The position numbers and the translations under genes are program-made. Positions 32,986 through 42,127 of a stretch of 64,000 nucleotides of DNA are shown in pieces (within the stretch, counting starts at the first letter, position 1; each line of letters starts with the position of its first letter). A model generated the notes under the pieces. It was not told the DNA's origin and did no database searches. It worked only from the letters and a program-made list of their open reading frames with translations. Source of the stretch: Sphingomonas sp. DG1-23 (GTDB lineage Bacteria > Pseudomonadota > Alphaproteobacteria > Sphingomonadales > Sphingomonadaceae). Where the stretch lies: positions 62,001-126,000 of the forward strand of contig NZ_JAVAMA010000008.1 in NCBI RefSeq assembly GCF_030730875.1. Direction: 5' to 3'.

Positions 32986-35149
32986 CGGCGGAGGCAAGTG
33001 CCGGCAGCGCGAGCGTGAACCGCGACCCGTGCGGCCCGACCGCCGCATATTGCAGACGACCGCCATGGCGCTCCGCTACGGTCCTGACATAAGCGAGACC
33101 GAGACCGACGCTCAGTCCCGGTGCGGATCCTGCGAGCGGACCGAAGCGCCCGGTCAGATCCTTCAGCCGCTCTTCCGAGATGCCCGGACCGGCATCCTCG
33201 ACCCACGCTTCGAAAACGGTATCTCCGGATGTTCTGTCGATCCCGCAGCGGATTTCGGCGCCCGCGGGGCTGAACCGCACTGCATTGTCGAGCAAGTTGA
33301 GAAAGGCCCGGGTAAGCGCGTGGCGCTCGCCTGCGACGCAGCAGGGTTCGCCTGCGGACGTCACGATCCGCACCTGTTTTTTCGACGCCAGCGGCCACGA
33401 GGCGTCGCTCGCTTCGGCGATACAATCGTGGAGGTCGGTCTCCTCGGGATCGAAGCTGGTGTCGCGGAGTCTGGCAAGCTGAACGAAATTCTCGGCGAGC
33501 CCCAACGTCCGGCGCGCGTGATAGGCGATCTTGTCCGCGGTGTCGGCGTCGAACCCGCTATCCGCCGAAGCTTCGAGCAAGGTGATGATCGTCGCTTGCG
33601 GCGACCGCATATCATGGCTGAGGAATTCCAGCGCCTGGGCACGGTCACGTTCGATGGCACGGATTCCGGTGATCTCGGCGAGCAAGTGGATCCATCCGCG
33701 CTGCGCGCCATTCGCATCGGTGAGCGGCGTCCGGCGATGCGAGAAATGCCGGCCGTCCAGCGCCATCAGGTCGTTGACCGTGGGAATGCCGTAGAGTGCC
33801 GCGCGAACCGTGGCATCCTGCGCGAGAAGTGCCTCGGCACGGCTGTTGGCGACCAATATGTCGCCTTCCATCGTCGTGACGACCAGCGGATCGGCGACGC
33901 CTTCGATGGTGTCGCCGACCAGCTTTTTGAGATCGCGCAGCGCCGCGATCGAGCCACTGAGTGCAAGCGCGTTGCGTCCCGCGTGATCGAGCCGCGACTG
34001 CTCTTGCGCGACCGTGCCGCCAAGGTCCGCCGACAGCCGCGACAGCTCCCACGATATGGCCTTGTCGACCGTGTGGAGCCGGCGCCAGCCCCAGAGCGGA
34101 TATACGAACATCACGCCGATCAGCGCGATCGTGGGCGGAATCCAGACGCCAGCCGTGACGACGAGCAACACCGGGAGTGCGGCGATCAGCGCGAACATCG
34201 CGAGCGAGGCGAGCAAAGCTGCGGAAGGCTTGAGGCGCCAGAACATCAGCAACAGGAGGATGCCCGGTAGCGCGCCCGCGACCAGACGGATCGGCAATGG
34301 CGCCTCGCGAATGAAGCGATCGGCAAGCATCGCGTTCAGCAGATTGGCCTGAACCTCGACTCCGGGGAGAGTGCCCGCGCCGGCGACCTCATGACGGTCG
34401 CCGAGCCCGCCCGCCGCCGCACCGACCAGCACGATGCGATCGCGAACAAAGGCTGGCGGGACGCGTCCGGCGGCAACGTCGCCGAACGCGACGGTGCGGT
34501 ATGCCCCGGTTGCGCGATAGGGCACCAGCACCGACATCTCGCCACGGGCCGAGCCGCGCTGCCAGGCCGATGACGGCCGGCCGAACGCCAGCCTGTAGGT
34601 CTGCTCGACGAGGTGCGGCCACATGCGCGATCCGTCCCGCACGCCGAGCAACACGGCGCGCGCCGTGCCATCCGCTTCATGCGGCAGCGCCACCTGTCCG
34701 AGTGCCGCGGCGGCGTCCGCGACCGGCGCGATCGGGATCCTGGTTTCGAAAGCCCGGCCATTCATTCCGGGTGCATCGAAAAGCACGGGCAGCGCGACCC
34801 TGGTCCGTCGCAGGGCACCTGCGAGCGCTGCATCTTCGCCAGCCGCACGGCCAGGCTCGGTGAACAGCACGTCATAGGCGATCGCGGCCGGCTGCGACGC
34901 GGCGAGAGCTTCTATCGCCTGCGCATGCACCGTGCGCGGCCATGGCCATTGGCCAAGCGTGGCCAGGCTCGCATCGTCAATGGTGACCAGCAGGATCTGG
35001 TCGGAAGCGGGGGGCGCGCGCAATTCGACGACGAGATCGTAGAGCGCATCGTCGGCGCGCGCGGTGGCTCCGGCGAGCGTGAGCCCGCACGTCAGCGCCA
35101 GTACCAGGAGGGCGACTGCCCACCATTCGAACAGCAGTCGCCGGAACAA
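32975..35149 (-). CDS. CHASE2-domain sensor histidine kinase
   Basis: About 724 residues. After an N-terminal helix (WWAVALLVLALTCGLTLAG) comes a periplasmic CHASE2 domain (LYDLVVELRAPPASDQILLV, AYDVLFTEPGRAAGED, RDRIVLVGAAAGGLGDRH), then three helices (about 290-370), a PAS-like region, HisKA with the acceptor in FLSHDMRSPQATII, and HATPase_c (NLLDNAVRFSP, GLSVGLGLAYVRTVAERHGG). A TTG at 35149, two bases after the FecR-like stop, is the likeliest start. It is last in the order response regulator-FecR-kinase, so it should pair with that OmpR-type regulator. Confidence 0.88.
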   Translation of the reverse strand: MFRRLLFEWWAVALLVLALTCGLTLAGATARADDALYDLVVELRAPPASDQILLVTIDDASLATLGQWPWPRTVHAQAIEALAASQPAAIAYDVLFTEPGRAAGEDAALAGALRRTRVALPVLFDAPGMNGRAFETRIPIAPVADAAAALGQVALPHEADGTARAVLLGVRDGSRMWPHLVEQTYRLAFGRPSSAWQRGSARGEMSVLVPYRATGAYRTVAFGDVAAGRVPPAFVRDRIVLVGAAAGGLGDRHEVAGAGTLPGVEVQANLLNAMLADRFIREAPLPIRLVAGALPGILLLLMFWRLKPSAALLASLAMFALIAALPVLLVVTAGVWIPPTIALIGVMFVYPLWGWRRLHTVDKAISWELSRLSADLGGTVAQEQSRLDHAGRNALALSGSIAALRDLKKLVGDTIEGVADPLVVTTMEGDILVANSRAEALLAQDATVRAALYGIPTVNDLMALDGRHFSHRRTPLTDANGAQRGWIHLLAEITGIRAIERDRAQALEFLSHDMRSPQATIITLLEASADSGFDADTADKIAYHARRTLGLAENFVQLARLRDTSFDPEETDLHDCIAEASDASWPLASKKQVRIVTSAGEPCCVAGERHALTRAFLNLLDNAVRFSPAGAEIRCGIDRTSGDTVFEAWVEDAGPGISEERLKDLTGRFGPLAGSAPGLSVGLGLAYVRTVAERHGGRLQYAAVGPHGSRFTLALPALASAVTR

Positions 35150-35151
35150 TC

Positions 35152-36456
35152 CTATCGCCTTCGCGATCGGGAGGAATCGGTGATCGTCAGCTTCGCGGGA
35201 TCGGTCCACGATTCGACAGCCTCGCCGTCCTCGAGCTGGACGAGGCCGACGCGCCAATAATAGACGCCGCCCGGAAGCCGCCGCAGCGTGAGCGCGTCGC
35301 GGGCGAGCGCCACTTCGTCGACCATGAGCCGGCCTTGCGGCGTATCGCGCGTAAGCTGGAAGCGATAGCGACGCACGCCGCCCCCGGCGCCGGACCAGCG
35401 GAACCGGTATCCGTCCTCTCCGGCTTCGACGGTGCCGTGGATCGAGGCCAGCCGACGCTTGAAGCTATAAGCCTGCGCCATCCCTTCGAGGCCGCTGCGC
35501 GCGATGGCGGACACCCGGACGAACAGCGTGCCATTGGGTATGTCGGGAAGCGCGAAAACTCCGTCATCGGAGAATTGCTCGGCGATATTGTCGATAAACC
35601 CGGCATCCGATGCGATCAGAACGCGGTAGCGGATCGTGTCCGCCAGCCTGCGCGCACGAAACTCCACCGCGTCGCGTGTCTGCAGCGGTGCGGGATCGTC
35701 GAGATCGGGCGCGGCGAGCAGCTTTTCGCGATGCGGTTCGCCGCCTTGATCGAGCGTTGCGCCGAAGCTGGGTTCGAGCGCGAGCGCTGTAGGACCTCCA
35801 GGCGCCGATAAAGCGACGGTTCCGGCCAGAACCTCGGTCGCGGCCGTGCGGCTCTGCGCGTCGAAGGAGACACGGAATTCGGTGCCGCGCACTGCGGTCA
35901 TGCTGACCGGCGTGTGGATGCGGTATCTGCCCGAAGGCTGATCCAGCGGCGTCACCTTGGTCTCCAGGCGCCCCTGCTCGACGTCGATGCGATAGTCGAT
36001 CGTGCCGGTGAGCAGGATTCGCCGCAACTCGCGGACCCGGACGCGGCTTTGCGACGGAATCACCACTTGCGATCGATCCGCCAGCAGCAGCGTGACGAAG
36101 CTGTTCGCGGCGGTCGCGACTTCAGTGCCCTCCCCGACAAGGGCTCCGGGTGCGGGCGAGACCGCTTTGCCGCCGATCGCGAGGCGGACCGTGCCGCGAT
36201 AGCTCGCGAGGCGTGCGGGCTCGACCTTGAAGCGCAGCCATGCTCTCGGAATGCGCAATTGCCGACCGATCGGCAGGCGCCTCGGATTGCGGATGCGTGC
36301 GAGCCCGAGCAGGGACCGCCAACGGCGCTCCGGCACCAGAAAGCTGCGGCTCAGCCGGTCGAGCGTGTCGCCGCGGCGGACGGTGTAGGTGACGACATCG
36401 CTTTGGGAGGGCTGGGACAGGAGAGGCGCGGTCTGCATTGCGGCCGCAAGAAACAT
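35152..36456 (-). CDS. LysM-FecR domain exported protein
   Basis: A 434-residue envelope protein. After a short N-terminus comes a LysM-like repeat (TYTVRRGDTLDRLSRSFLVP, LPIGRQLRIPRAWL). A FecR domain follows (GTVRLAIGGKAV, ANSFVTLLLADRSQVVIPSQ, PVSMTAVRGTEFRVSFD), then beta-sandwich repeats with FRWSGAGGGVRRYRFQLTRD. The ATG at 36456 lies two bases after the response-regulator stop, with AGAGGG upstream. The domain mix suggests a peptidoglycan-bound sensor part feeding the CHASE2 kinase coded next; that link is inferred. Confidence 0.85.
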   Translation of the reverse strand: MFLAAAMQTAPLLSQPSQSDVVTYTVRRGDTLDRLSRSFLVPERRWRSLLGLARIRNPRRLPIGRQLRIPRAWLRFKVEPARLASYRGTVRLAIGGKAVSPAPGALVGEGTEVATAANSFVTLLLADRSQVVIPSQSRVRVRELRRILLTGTIDYRIDVEQGRLETKVTPLDQPSGRYRIHTPVSMTAVRGTEFRVSFDAQSRTAATEVLAGTVALSAPGGPTALALEPSFGATLDQGGEPHREKLLAAPDLDDPAPLQTRDAVEFRARRLADTIRYRVLIASDAGFIDNIAEQFSDDGVFALPDIPNGTLFVRVSAIARSGLEGMAQAYSFKRRLASIHGTVEAGEDGYRFRWSGAGGGVRRYRFQLTRDTPQGRLMVDEVALARDALTLRRLPGGVYYWRVGLVQLEDGEAVESWTDPAKLTITDSSRSRRR

Positions 36457-36458
36457 GC

Positions 36459-37154
36459 TCAACCCTCTGCCCCGAAACGCTCCATGCGATAGCCATAACC
36501 AGAAATCGCCACGATGCGGTAGCCGTTCTCCGGGGTCAGCTTGAGCTTGGTGCGAATGCGCGAGACATGCATGTCCAGCGTGCGGGTCGAGAGATCGGCG
36601 GCGCTCTGCCAGATCGTCTCCAGCAGATAGCTTCTCGACAGCGCCCGATGCATGTTCTCGAACAAGGTGAGCGCGAGCTGAAATTCCTTGGCACTCAACG
36701 CGATTTCCTCGTCGCCGACATCCACCCGTTCGGTAAGGCGGTCGAAGGCGTAGGGGCCGAACTGCAGAACCCGGTCCTGCGTGGCGGTGGGCATGGCGCG
36801 GCGCAATACTGCCTGCACGCGGGCCGCGATTACCGTAGCGGTCTCGGGCTTGACGACATAATCGTCGGCGCCGGCATGCAGCGCAGCGGCGACGTCATCC
36901 TTGTCCGATCGGCTCGTCAGCATGATGATGGCGGTCGCCCGCGAAACGGCGTCCCGGATCGAACGCAGCAGCTCCATTCCCGAACTGTCGGGCAGATTCC
37001 AGTCGAGCAGAATGAGGTCGAAGGTCTGCCGGCGCAGGGCGGCCAGCAGGGCGGCGCCGGTGCGAAAGCCGGTGCAGCTATGGTTCGCGGCGGCCAGTGC
37101 TGCCGAAGCGAACTCGATCACGCTTTCATCGTCGTCGACTACCGCGATACGCAT
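36459..37154 (-). CDS. OmpR-family response regulator
   Basis: A 231-residue regulator. The receiver (MRIAVVDDDESVIEFASAA, phospho-Asp in LILLDWNLPDSSGMELL, Thr in IIMLTSRSD, Lys in DDYVVKPE) is followed by a winged helix (EIALSAKEFQLALTLFENMH, DMHVSRIRTKLKLTPENGYR). The ATG at 37154 starts the receiver directly. It heads the operon with the LysM-FecR and CHASE2 kinase genes. OmpR-type proteins bind direct repeats about 10 bases apart; just such repeats lie upstream of this gene, aqpZ, the DUF4136-like gene and the lone receiver gene. Confidence 0.92.
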   Translation of the reverse strand: MRIAVVDDDESVIEFASAALAAANHSCTGFRTGAALLAALRRQTFDLILLDWNLPDSSGMELLRSIRDAVSRATAIIMLTSRSDKDDVAAALHAGADDYVVKPETATVIAARVQAVLRRAMPTATQDRVLQFGPYAFDRLTERVDVGDEEIALSAKEFQLALTLFENMHRALSRSYLLETIWQSAADLSTRTLDMHVSRIRTKLKLTPENGYRIVAISGYGYRMERFGAEG

Positions 37155-37363
37155 GCAGGGCCCTTGTGTGATCTCAATAGGGCTCAGCCATCGGCGTTTC
37201 TGCCGGATGTCGCGAATCAGCGAGGATAGGATAGGGTTGCGTCGCCACGAGCGTGCGCGTTGCGAGCGTGTCCGACAGCAGCAAGTCGATCCCGTTTCCA
37301 AGGTTGCTGCTCTGCGACATGCGTCGCTGCTAGCAACGGCACGGGAGAGCGACAATCGCAGCC

Positions 37364-37380
37364 TTGTAAACAGTTGTAAC
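37364..37380 (+). promoter_or_regulatory. OmpR-type direct repeat upstream of the OmpR-family gene
   Basis: TTGTAAACAGTTGTAAC, with GTAA at 37366 and 37376. It matches 31031-31047 at most positions and suggests autoregulation. Confidence 0.55.
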
Positions 37381-37635
37381 GGCCGGGCGAGATTCCGCTA
37401 CGGCACGGCCCTTTCCCGATGCGGGGTCAACTGCGCAGGGCCGCCTACGGATATCGTCGGTTGGCCCCGCCGGGCCGGGCCGGGCGGGGCCGCGTGCCCG
37501 ATCATGCCGTGGGGGAACATGTCGGTGCCTCGCCCCTCCGGCAGCTGTTGTTGCTTCGATAAAATGCAAGACCATTTGACCGGAGGGACTGCGGAATAGC
37601 AGTAATCTTGCGATGCCGGGACCAGGAACATTGGC

Positions 37636-37654
37636 AATTTACGACAATTTACAT
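37636..37654 (-). promoter_or_regulatory. OmpR-type direct repeat (first) upstream of the lone receiver gene
   Basis: AATTTACGACAATTTACAT: TTTAC at 37638 and 37648, 10 bases apart, about 85 bases before the receiver gene. Confidence 0.5.
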
Positions 37655-37679
37655 CATGCGCTCGGGAAGCACCCTCGGA

Positions 37680-37698
37680 GATTTACAACTATTTACTG
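37680..37698 (-). promoter_or_regulatory. OmpR-type direct repeat (second) upstream of the lone receiver gene
   Basis: GATTTACAACTATTTACTG: TTTAC at 37682 and 37692, 10 bases apart, about 40 bases before the receiver gene. Confidence 0.5.
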
Positions 37699-37733
37699 GT
37701 CATCTCTTCGCCGGCCTGTAGCTCCTGCCAGCC

Positions 37734-38174
37734 ATGGATCTCGCGCCCTCCCAACCGCATCGCAGTATCGGCCCGGGCCTGAGGATTCTGGTCGTCGAAG
37801 ATGATGTGCGCATTCGATCGCAGATTGCCGATCACCTGAGGCAAAAGGGGTATCTGATCATGGAAGCCGCCAGCGCGGATGAAGCCGTGCTGCTTCTCCA
37901 GCGTGACGGCAGCGCGATCGACTGCGTCTTCTCGGATGTTCAGATGCCCGGCAGCCAGGATGGCGTCGGACTGGCCCGCTGGATATTTCGTCATCGTCCG
38001 GGACTGGCGGTTCTGCTTACCTCGGGCAATTTCCGCTCCGAGGATCTGGAACCGGAGCTTCGGGCCGTTCTGCCTGTCCTTGCGAAGCCGTATCGCGGCG
38101 AGGCGGTCGAACGACAAATGGCCTCGGTGATGGCAACCAGACGACCAGGTCAGATCCATCATATAGCGAACTGA
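37734..38174 (+). CDS. Stand-alone CheY-like receiver protein
   Basis: A 146-residue receiver without an output domain: GLRILVVEDDVRIRSQIADH, phospho-Asp in CVFSDVQMPGSQDGVGLA, Thr/Ser in VLLTSGNF and Lys in LAKPYRGEAV. Such proteins relay phosphate or act on protein partners. Two direct-repeat sites lie within 100 bases upstream, placing it in the same probable regulon as the OmpR-type gene next door. Confidence 0.85.
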   Translation: MDLAPSQPHRSIGPGLRILVVEDDVRIRSQIADHLRQKGYLIMEAASADEAVLLLQRDGSAIDCVFSDVQMPGSQDGVGLARWIFRHRPGLAVLLTSGNFRSEDLEPELRAVLPVLAKPYRGEAVERQMASVMATRRPGQIHHIAN

Positions 38175-38308
38175 CGGCGCTTCCGACGCGGCCGAGCGGC
38201 GCGCGATCGTCTCCTCCCGCCTTCTTCACCTGTTGTCGCAAAGTCGTTGCCAAGCCCCCGCGCGGCTGAGGGGATGCCCGCATAGTAAAGCGTAACAGGG
38301 AGGCGCGT

Positions 38309-41300
38309 GTGCGGCTAGACGGTCGACGCGGAGCGTGTTGGGGGCAAGAACGGGCTCGTGGCGGATATCGTGCCATGTTGCTTTGCGGAGCCGGCGCGGT
38401 GCTGGCATCGGGAGCGGCGCAGGCGCAGACCGCGGCACCGCCGGCAAGCCAGACAGTTTCTGTTGCGCCGCCAGCTGCCGAGACGCCGGTCGCCGCCGAC
38501 CAGGCTGTGGCCGCGGCGCCTACGTTGCGCTTCTGGGACGGCGGTGATCCTGCGAGGCACGGCAACGGCGCCATCGACGGCGGTTCCGGCACGTGGAGCG
38601 CGATCGCGCCGAACTGGACCGATGCTGGCGGCGCGATCAATGGGCCGATGCAGCCGGTGCCGGCTTTCGCGGTATTCCAGGGCACAGCCGGCACCGTGAC
38701 GATCGACGACAGTCAAGGCGTGCCCGCGATCAGCTCGATGCTGTTCGGCACTGGCGGCTATCGTCTGACCGGGGGGCAGTTTCGGTTGGACGGGGGCGCG
38801 TTCACGTCGATCCGCACCGGCGACGGGCTGACTGCGCGGATCGACAGCGAACTGACCGGCGAGAGCGGATTGCTCTATAACGCGCTCGGCACGCTGATCC
38901 TCGGCGGCAACAACAGCTATACCGGCGGCACGCGCGTCGATGGCGGCACGCTGATCGGGGACACCCGCTCGATCCGCGGCGATCTGGCGAATGGCGGCAG
39001 CGTCGTCTTCGATCAGGCGTTCGACGACACTTTCCGCGGCGAGGTCGGCGGCCTGTCGAGCCTCTGGGGTCTGATGACCAAGCGCGGCGCGGGAACCCTG
39101 ACGCTCGGCGGCGGCAATCAGCTCGACTGGCGTGTCGAGCAAGGCGGGCTGATCGCGCGGGCCGAGGGATTCGGCGGCAATATCGACGTTTCCAGCGGCG
39201 CGCGCGTGACACTCAGTTCGGGTGAGGTCGCGGGCGTCACCTCGACCTATCGCTACGCATTGTCGGGCGCGGGGCGGTTCGACGTGGCGGGAAAGGCCCT
39301 GTTGACACTCACTGCCAATTCGGGCGGCTTCGCCGGCCATACCGAAGTGCGGGACGCGGCCCTGCGCGTAGAGGGATCGCTGGGCGGCACCTTGCAGGTC
39401 GGCGATGGCGGCCGCCTGGGCGGAACCGGCAGGGTCGGCGATGTCAGTGTCGGCACGGGCGGCCGGCTGATCGGGACTCCCGGCGAATTCCTGACCATGT
39501 CGTCGCTCGCGCTCGGTTCGGGCGCGATCATCGATGCCCGGCTGGGAACTCCGGCGACACCGCAATTCTTCCAGGTCGAGGGTGATCTGACGCTCGACGG
39601 CACGATCAACATCGCCGGCACCGGCCCGATCGGCGCAGGCGTCTATCGGCTGATCAATTTCGGCGGCAAGCTCACCAATAACGGCCTCAAGGTCGGTACC
39701 CTGCCGACCGGGCAGGAACGCTCGCTGGTCTCGATCAGCACGACGATTCCCTGGGCCGTCGACCTGATCTCCGAGATCGGCGGCATGCCGATGCAGTTCT
39801 GGGACGGCAGCGATCCGACGCGCTTCAACGATGGCAGGATCGAAGGTGGGCCCGGGGTCTGGCGAAGCAACATCGCCGGCTGGACCGACCGCACCGGCAA
39901 GAAGAACCAAGCCTATGTGGGAACCGGATTCTCGGTGTTCGACGGGCGCGGCGGGCAAGTCGTCATCGACGGCGCGGTCCAGACCGGAGGCATGCAGTTC
40001 GCAGTGACCGGCTATGCGCTTTCTGGGAGCGGGCTGCGGCTCGCGGGCAGCGAACGCACCGTGATCCGGGTCGGCGACGGCAGCGAATGGGCCTCGACGA
40101 TCACCGCGGAGATTTCCGCGCCGATTTCAGGCACCGGCCGGTTGACCAAGAGCGACGCCGGAACGCTGATCCTCTCGGGCGTCAACAATTATGCCGGGGC
40201 GACCGAGGTCGAGGCCGGCACGCTGGTCGGCAACACCGGCTCAATCCGCAACACCTTGCTCAATGCCGGCACGATCGTGTTCGATCAGCGCGCCAACGGC
40301 ACTTTCGCCGACAAGGTCCTCGGTCTGCGCGGGCAAGCGGGCAAGATGATCAAGCGCGGCAGCGGCGTCCTCACGCTCGCCAGGGAGAGCCGGCTCGACT
40401 GGACCGTCGAGGAAGGCCGGCTGGTGGCGCAGGCCGACCGCTATCTCAGCGACCTGACTACGCTGACGGGCGGCGAGCTTGCGCTCGGCGTGACGACGGG
40501 CGCGGTCGACTTCGACACCGAATTCCGCGGAAATGGTCGCCTGACCAAGACCGGTGCCGGCAAGCTTGTGCTGACCGAGCATTCGCGCCTCTTCGAAGGG
40601 ACGACACGGATTGCCGGCGGCGAGCTGGTCGTCGACCGCACGCTGGGCGGGCAAGTGATCGTCGAGGCCAACAGCAGGCTGTCGGGCGAAGGCGAGTTGG
40701 GCTCGGTGTTCGTCGCCCGTGGGGGTACCATTGCGCCTCAGCCCAGTGCCGCACGGCCGGCCGTCGGACCTGTCACTTCGCTGCGGATCGACGGCGACAT
40801 CACTTTCGAGCCCGGCGCGCGCTTCGAGGTGGATGTCGATCCGGCGAGCCCTTTCGGTTTCGCCGACAATCTGTACGTGCGCGGCGTGGCGCGGCTTGCC
40901 GGTTCGGTGTTCCATGTCGGCACCGGGGGCAATTATGCCCCATCCTCGACCTATACGATCCTCACGGCGTTCGGGGGGATCGAAGGACGGTTCGACGGCG
41001 TATCCTCGTCGTTCGCCTTCCTCACACCGCGGCTCGAATACACGCCGATGACGGTGCAGCTGATCCTCGACCGCAACGACGTCCAGTTCAGCGACGTGGC
41101 GGTGAGCGCGAACCAGCGCGCGGTGGGGACCGCGTTGCAGGCCGTGGTCGCGGGGCCGCTATACGATGCGGTGATCGCCGCCGACGCCGTGCAGGCGCGG
41201 GCGGCGTTCGACAGCATCTCTGGCGATTTCCACGCCTCTTTGCGTACGGCATTGGTCGAGGACAGCCGGCTGACGCGTGGTGCCGCGCTGTCGCGCTTGC

Positions 41301-42124
41301 GTGCGCCCGCCGGCGCGCCGGGAATCTCGGCATGGGGCGAGGCGATCGGCAGCTGGGGGCATTATGCCAGCGACGGCAACGCCGCCCGGCTCGAGCGATC
41401 GGCGGCGGGCGGACTTGCGGGCATCGAGGCGCGGGTGCCGGAAGGCAGCGTGCGCCTGGGGGTGTTCGGCGGCTATCACCATTCCGACCTGCGCGGCGCA
41501 GGCGACGCCGATGTGGATAGCTACCAGACGGGCCTCTACGCAGGCGCGCAATTCGGCGGCCTCGCCTTGCGCGGCGGAGTGGCGATCGGCTGGCAAGACG
41601 TTGCGACGCGGCGCGAGATCAGCGGCGGCGGACTCGAGGAGCAGGTCCGCGCCCGCTACGGCGCCACGACGGCGCAGGCATTCGGCGAACTCGCCTGGCG
41701 GGTCGCGTTGGGCGGCGCGGCGATCGAGCCCTTTGCCGGTCTCGCCCATGTCGCGCTCGACGTCGAGCGAGGCCGCGAGCGCGGCGAGGCGGGAGCGCTG
41801 GCGCTGGGGCACGATACCATGGCGACCACTTATGCCACGCTGGGCGTGCGTGGCGAGACCTTGCTCGGTGGCGCAGTGTCGTTGCGGGGTTCGGCTGCGT
41901 GGCAGCACGTCTTCGGCGATCGGGTGCCGACGGTGGCGATGACGGTGGACGGCGCGCGGTTCGAGAGCGTCGGGCTGGGAATCGCGCAGGACGGCTTCGT
42001 CGGCGATATCGGCATCGTCGCGCGGCTGGGCGAGCAAGTCGAGGTCGATCTGAGCTATCGCGGGGCGCTTTCGCAGCGCAACCGCGATCATGGCGCGAGT
42101 GCCGGTCTCACGTTCCGCTTTTGA
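38309..42124 (+). CDS. Autotransporter with duplicated passenger and C-terminal beta-barrel
   Basis: 1271 residues from a GTG start (GGGAGG upstream). An extended signal region (MLLCGAGAVLASGAAQAQ) leads to a beta-helix passenger with two homologous blocks: one begins LRFWDGGDPARHGNGAIDGG near residue 73, the other MQFWDGSDPTRFNDGRIEGG near 495. Each contains an autotransporter-associated repeat (GTLILGGNNSYTGGTRVDGG; GTLILSGVNNYAGATEVEAG). The last 270 residues form the barrel (ISAWGEAIGSWGHYASDGNA, ending SAGLTFRF). This is a type V secretion surface protein; adhesion or biofilm is the usual role. No protease triad is seen. Confidence 0.9.
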   Translation: MRLDGRRGACWGQERARGGYRAMLLCGAGAVLASGAAQAQTAAPPASQTVSVAPPAAETPVAADQAVAAAPTLRFWDGGDPARHGNGAIDGGSGTWSAIAPNWTDAGGAINGPMQPVPAFAVFQGTAGTVTIDDSQGVPAISSMLFGTGGYRLTGGQFRLDGGAFTSIRTGDGLTARIDSELTGESGLLYNALGTLILGGNNSYTGGTRVDGGTLIGDTRSIRGDLANGGSVVFDQAFDDTFRGEVGGLSSLWGLMTKRGAGTLTLGGGNQLDWRVEQGGLIARAEGFGGNIDVSSGARVTLSSGEVAGVTSTYRYALSGAGRFDVAGKALLTLTANSGGFAGHTEVRDAALRVEGSLGGTLQVGDGGRLGGTGRVGDVSVGTGGRLIGTPGEFLTMSSLALGSGAIIDARLGTPATPQFFQVEGDLTLDGTINIAGTGPIGAGVYRLINFGGKLTNNGLKVGTLPTGQERSLVSISTTIPWAVDLISEIGGMPMQFWDGSDPTRFNDGRIEGGPGVWRSNIAGWTDRTGKKNQAYVGTGFSVFDGRGGQVVIDGAVQTGGMQFAVTGYALSGSGLRLAGSERTVIRVGDGSEWASTITAEISAPISGTGRLTKSDAGTLILSGVNNYAGATEVEAGTLVGNTGSIRNTLLNAGTIVFDQRANGTFADKVLGLRGQAGKMIKRGSGVLTLARESRLDWTVEEGRLVAQADRYLSDLTTLTGGELALGVTTGAVDFDTEFRGNGRLTKTGAGKLVLTEHSRLFEGTTRIAGGELVVDRTLGGQVIVEANSRLSGEGELGSVFVARGGTIAPQPSAARPAVGPVTSLRIDGDITFEPGARFEVDVDPASPFGFADNLYVRGVARLAGSVFHVGTGGNYAPSSTYTILTAFGGIEGRFDGVSSSFAFLTPRLEYTPMTVQLILDRNDVQFSDVAVSANQRAVGTALQAVVAGPLYDAVIAADAVQARAAFDSISGDFHASLRTALVEDSRLTRGAALSRLRAPAGAPGISAWGEAIGSWGHYASDGNAARLERSAAGGLAGIEARVPEGSVRLGVFGGYHHSDLRGAGDADVDSYQTGLYAGAQFGGLALRGGVAIGWQDVATRREISGGGLEEQVRARYGATTAQAFGELAWRVALGGAAIEPFAGLAHVALDVERGRERGEAGALALGHDTMATTYATLGVRGETLLGGAVSLRGSAAWQHVFGDRVPTVAMTVDGARFESVGLGIAQDGFVGDIGIVARLGEQVEVDLSYRGALSQRNRDHGASAGLTFRF

Positions 42125-42127
42125 GCG

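Larger units (their letters stand above)
37155..37733. other. Non-coding regulatory stretch between two response-regulator genes
   Basis: No gene is supported. It carries three direct-repeat sites (about 37364, 37638 and 37682). Confidence 0.5.
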
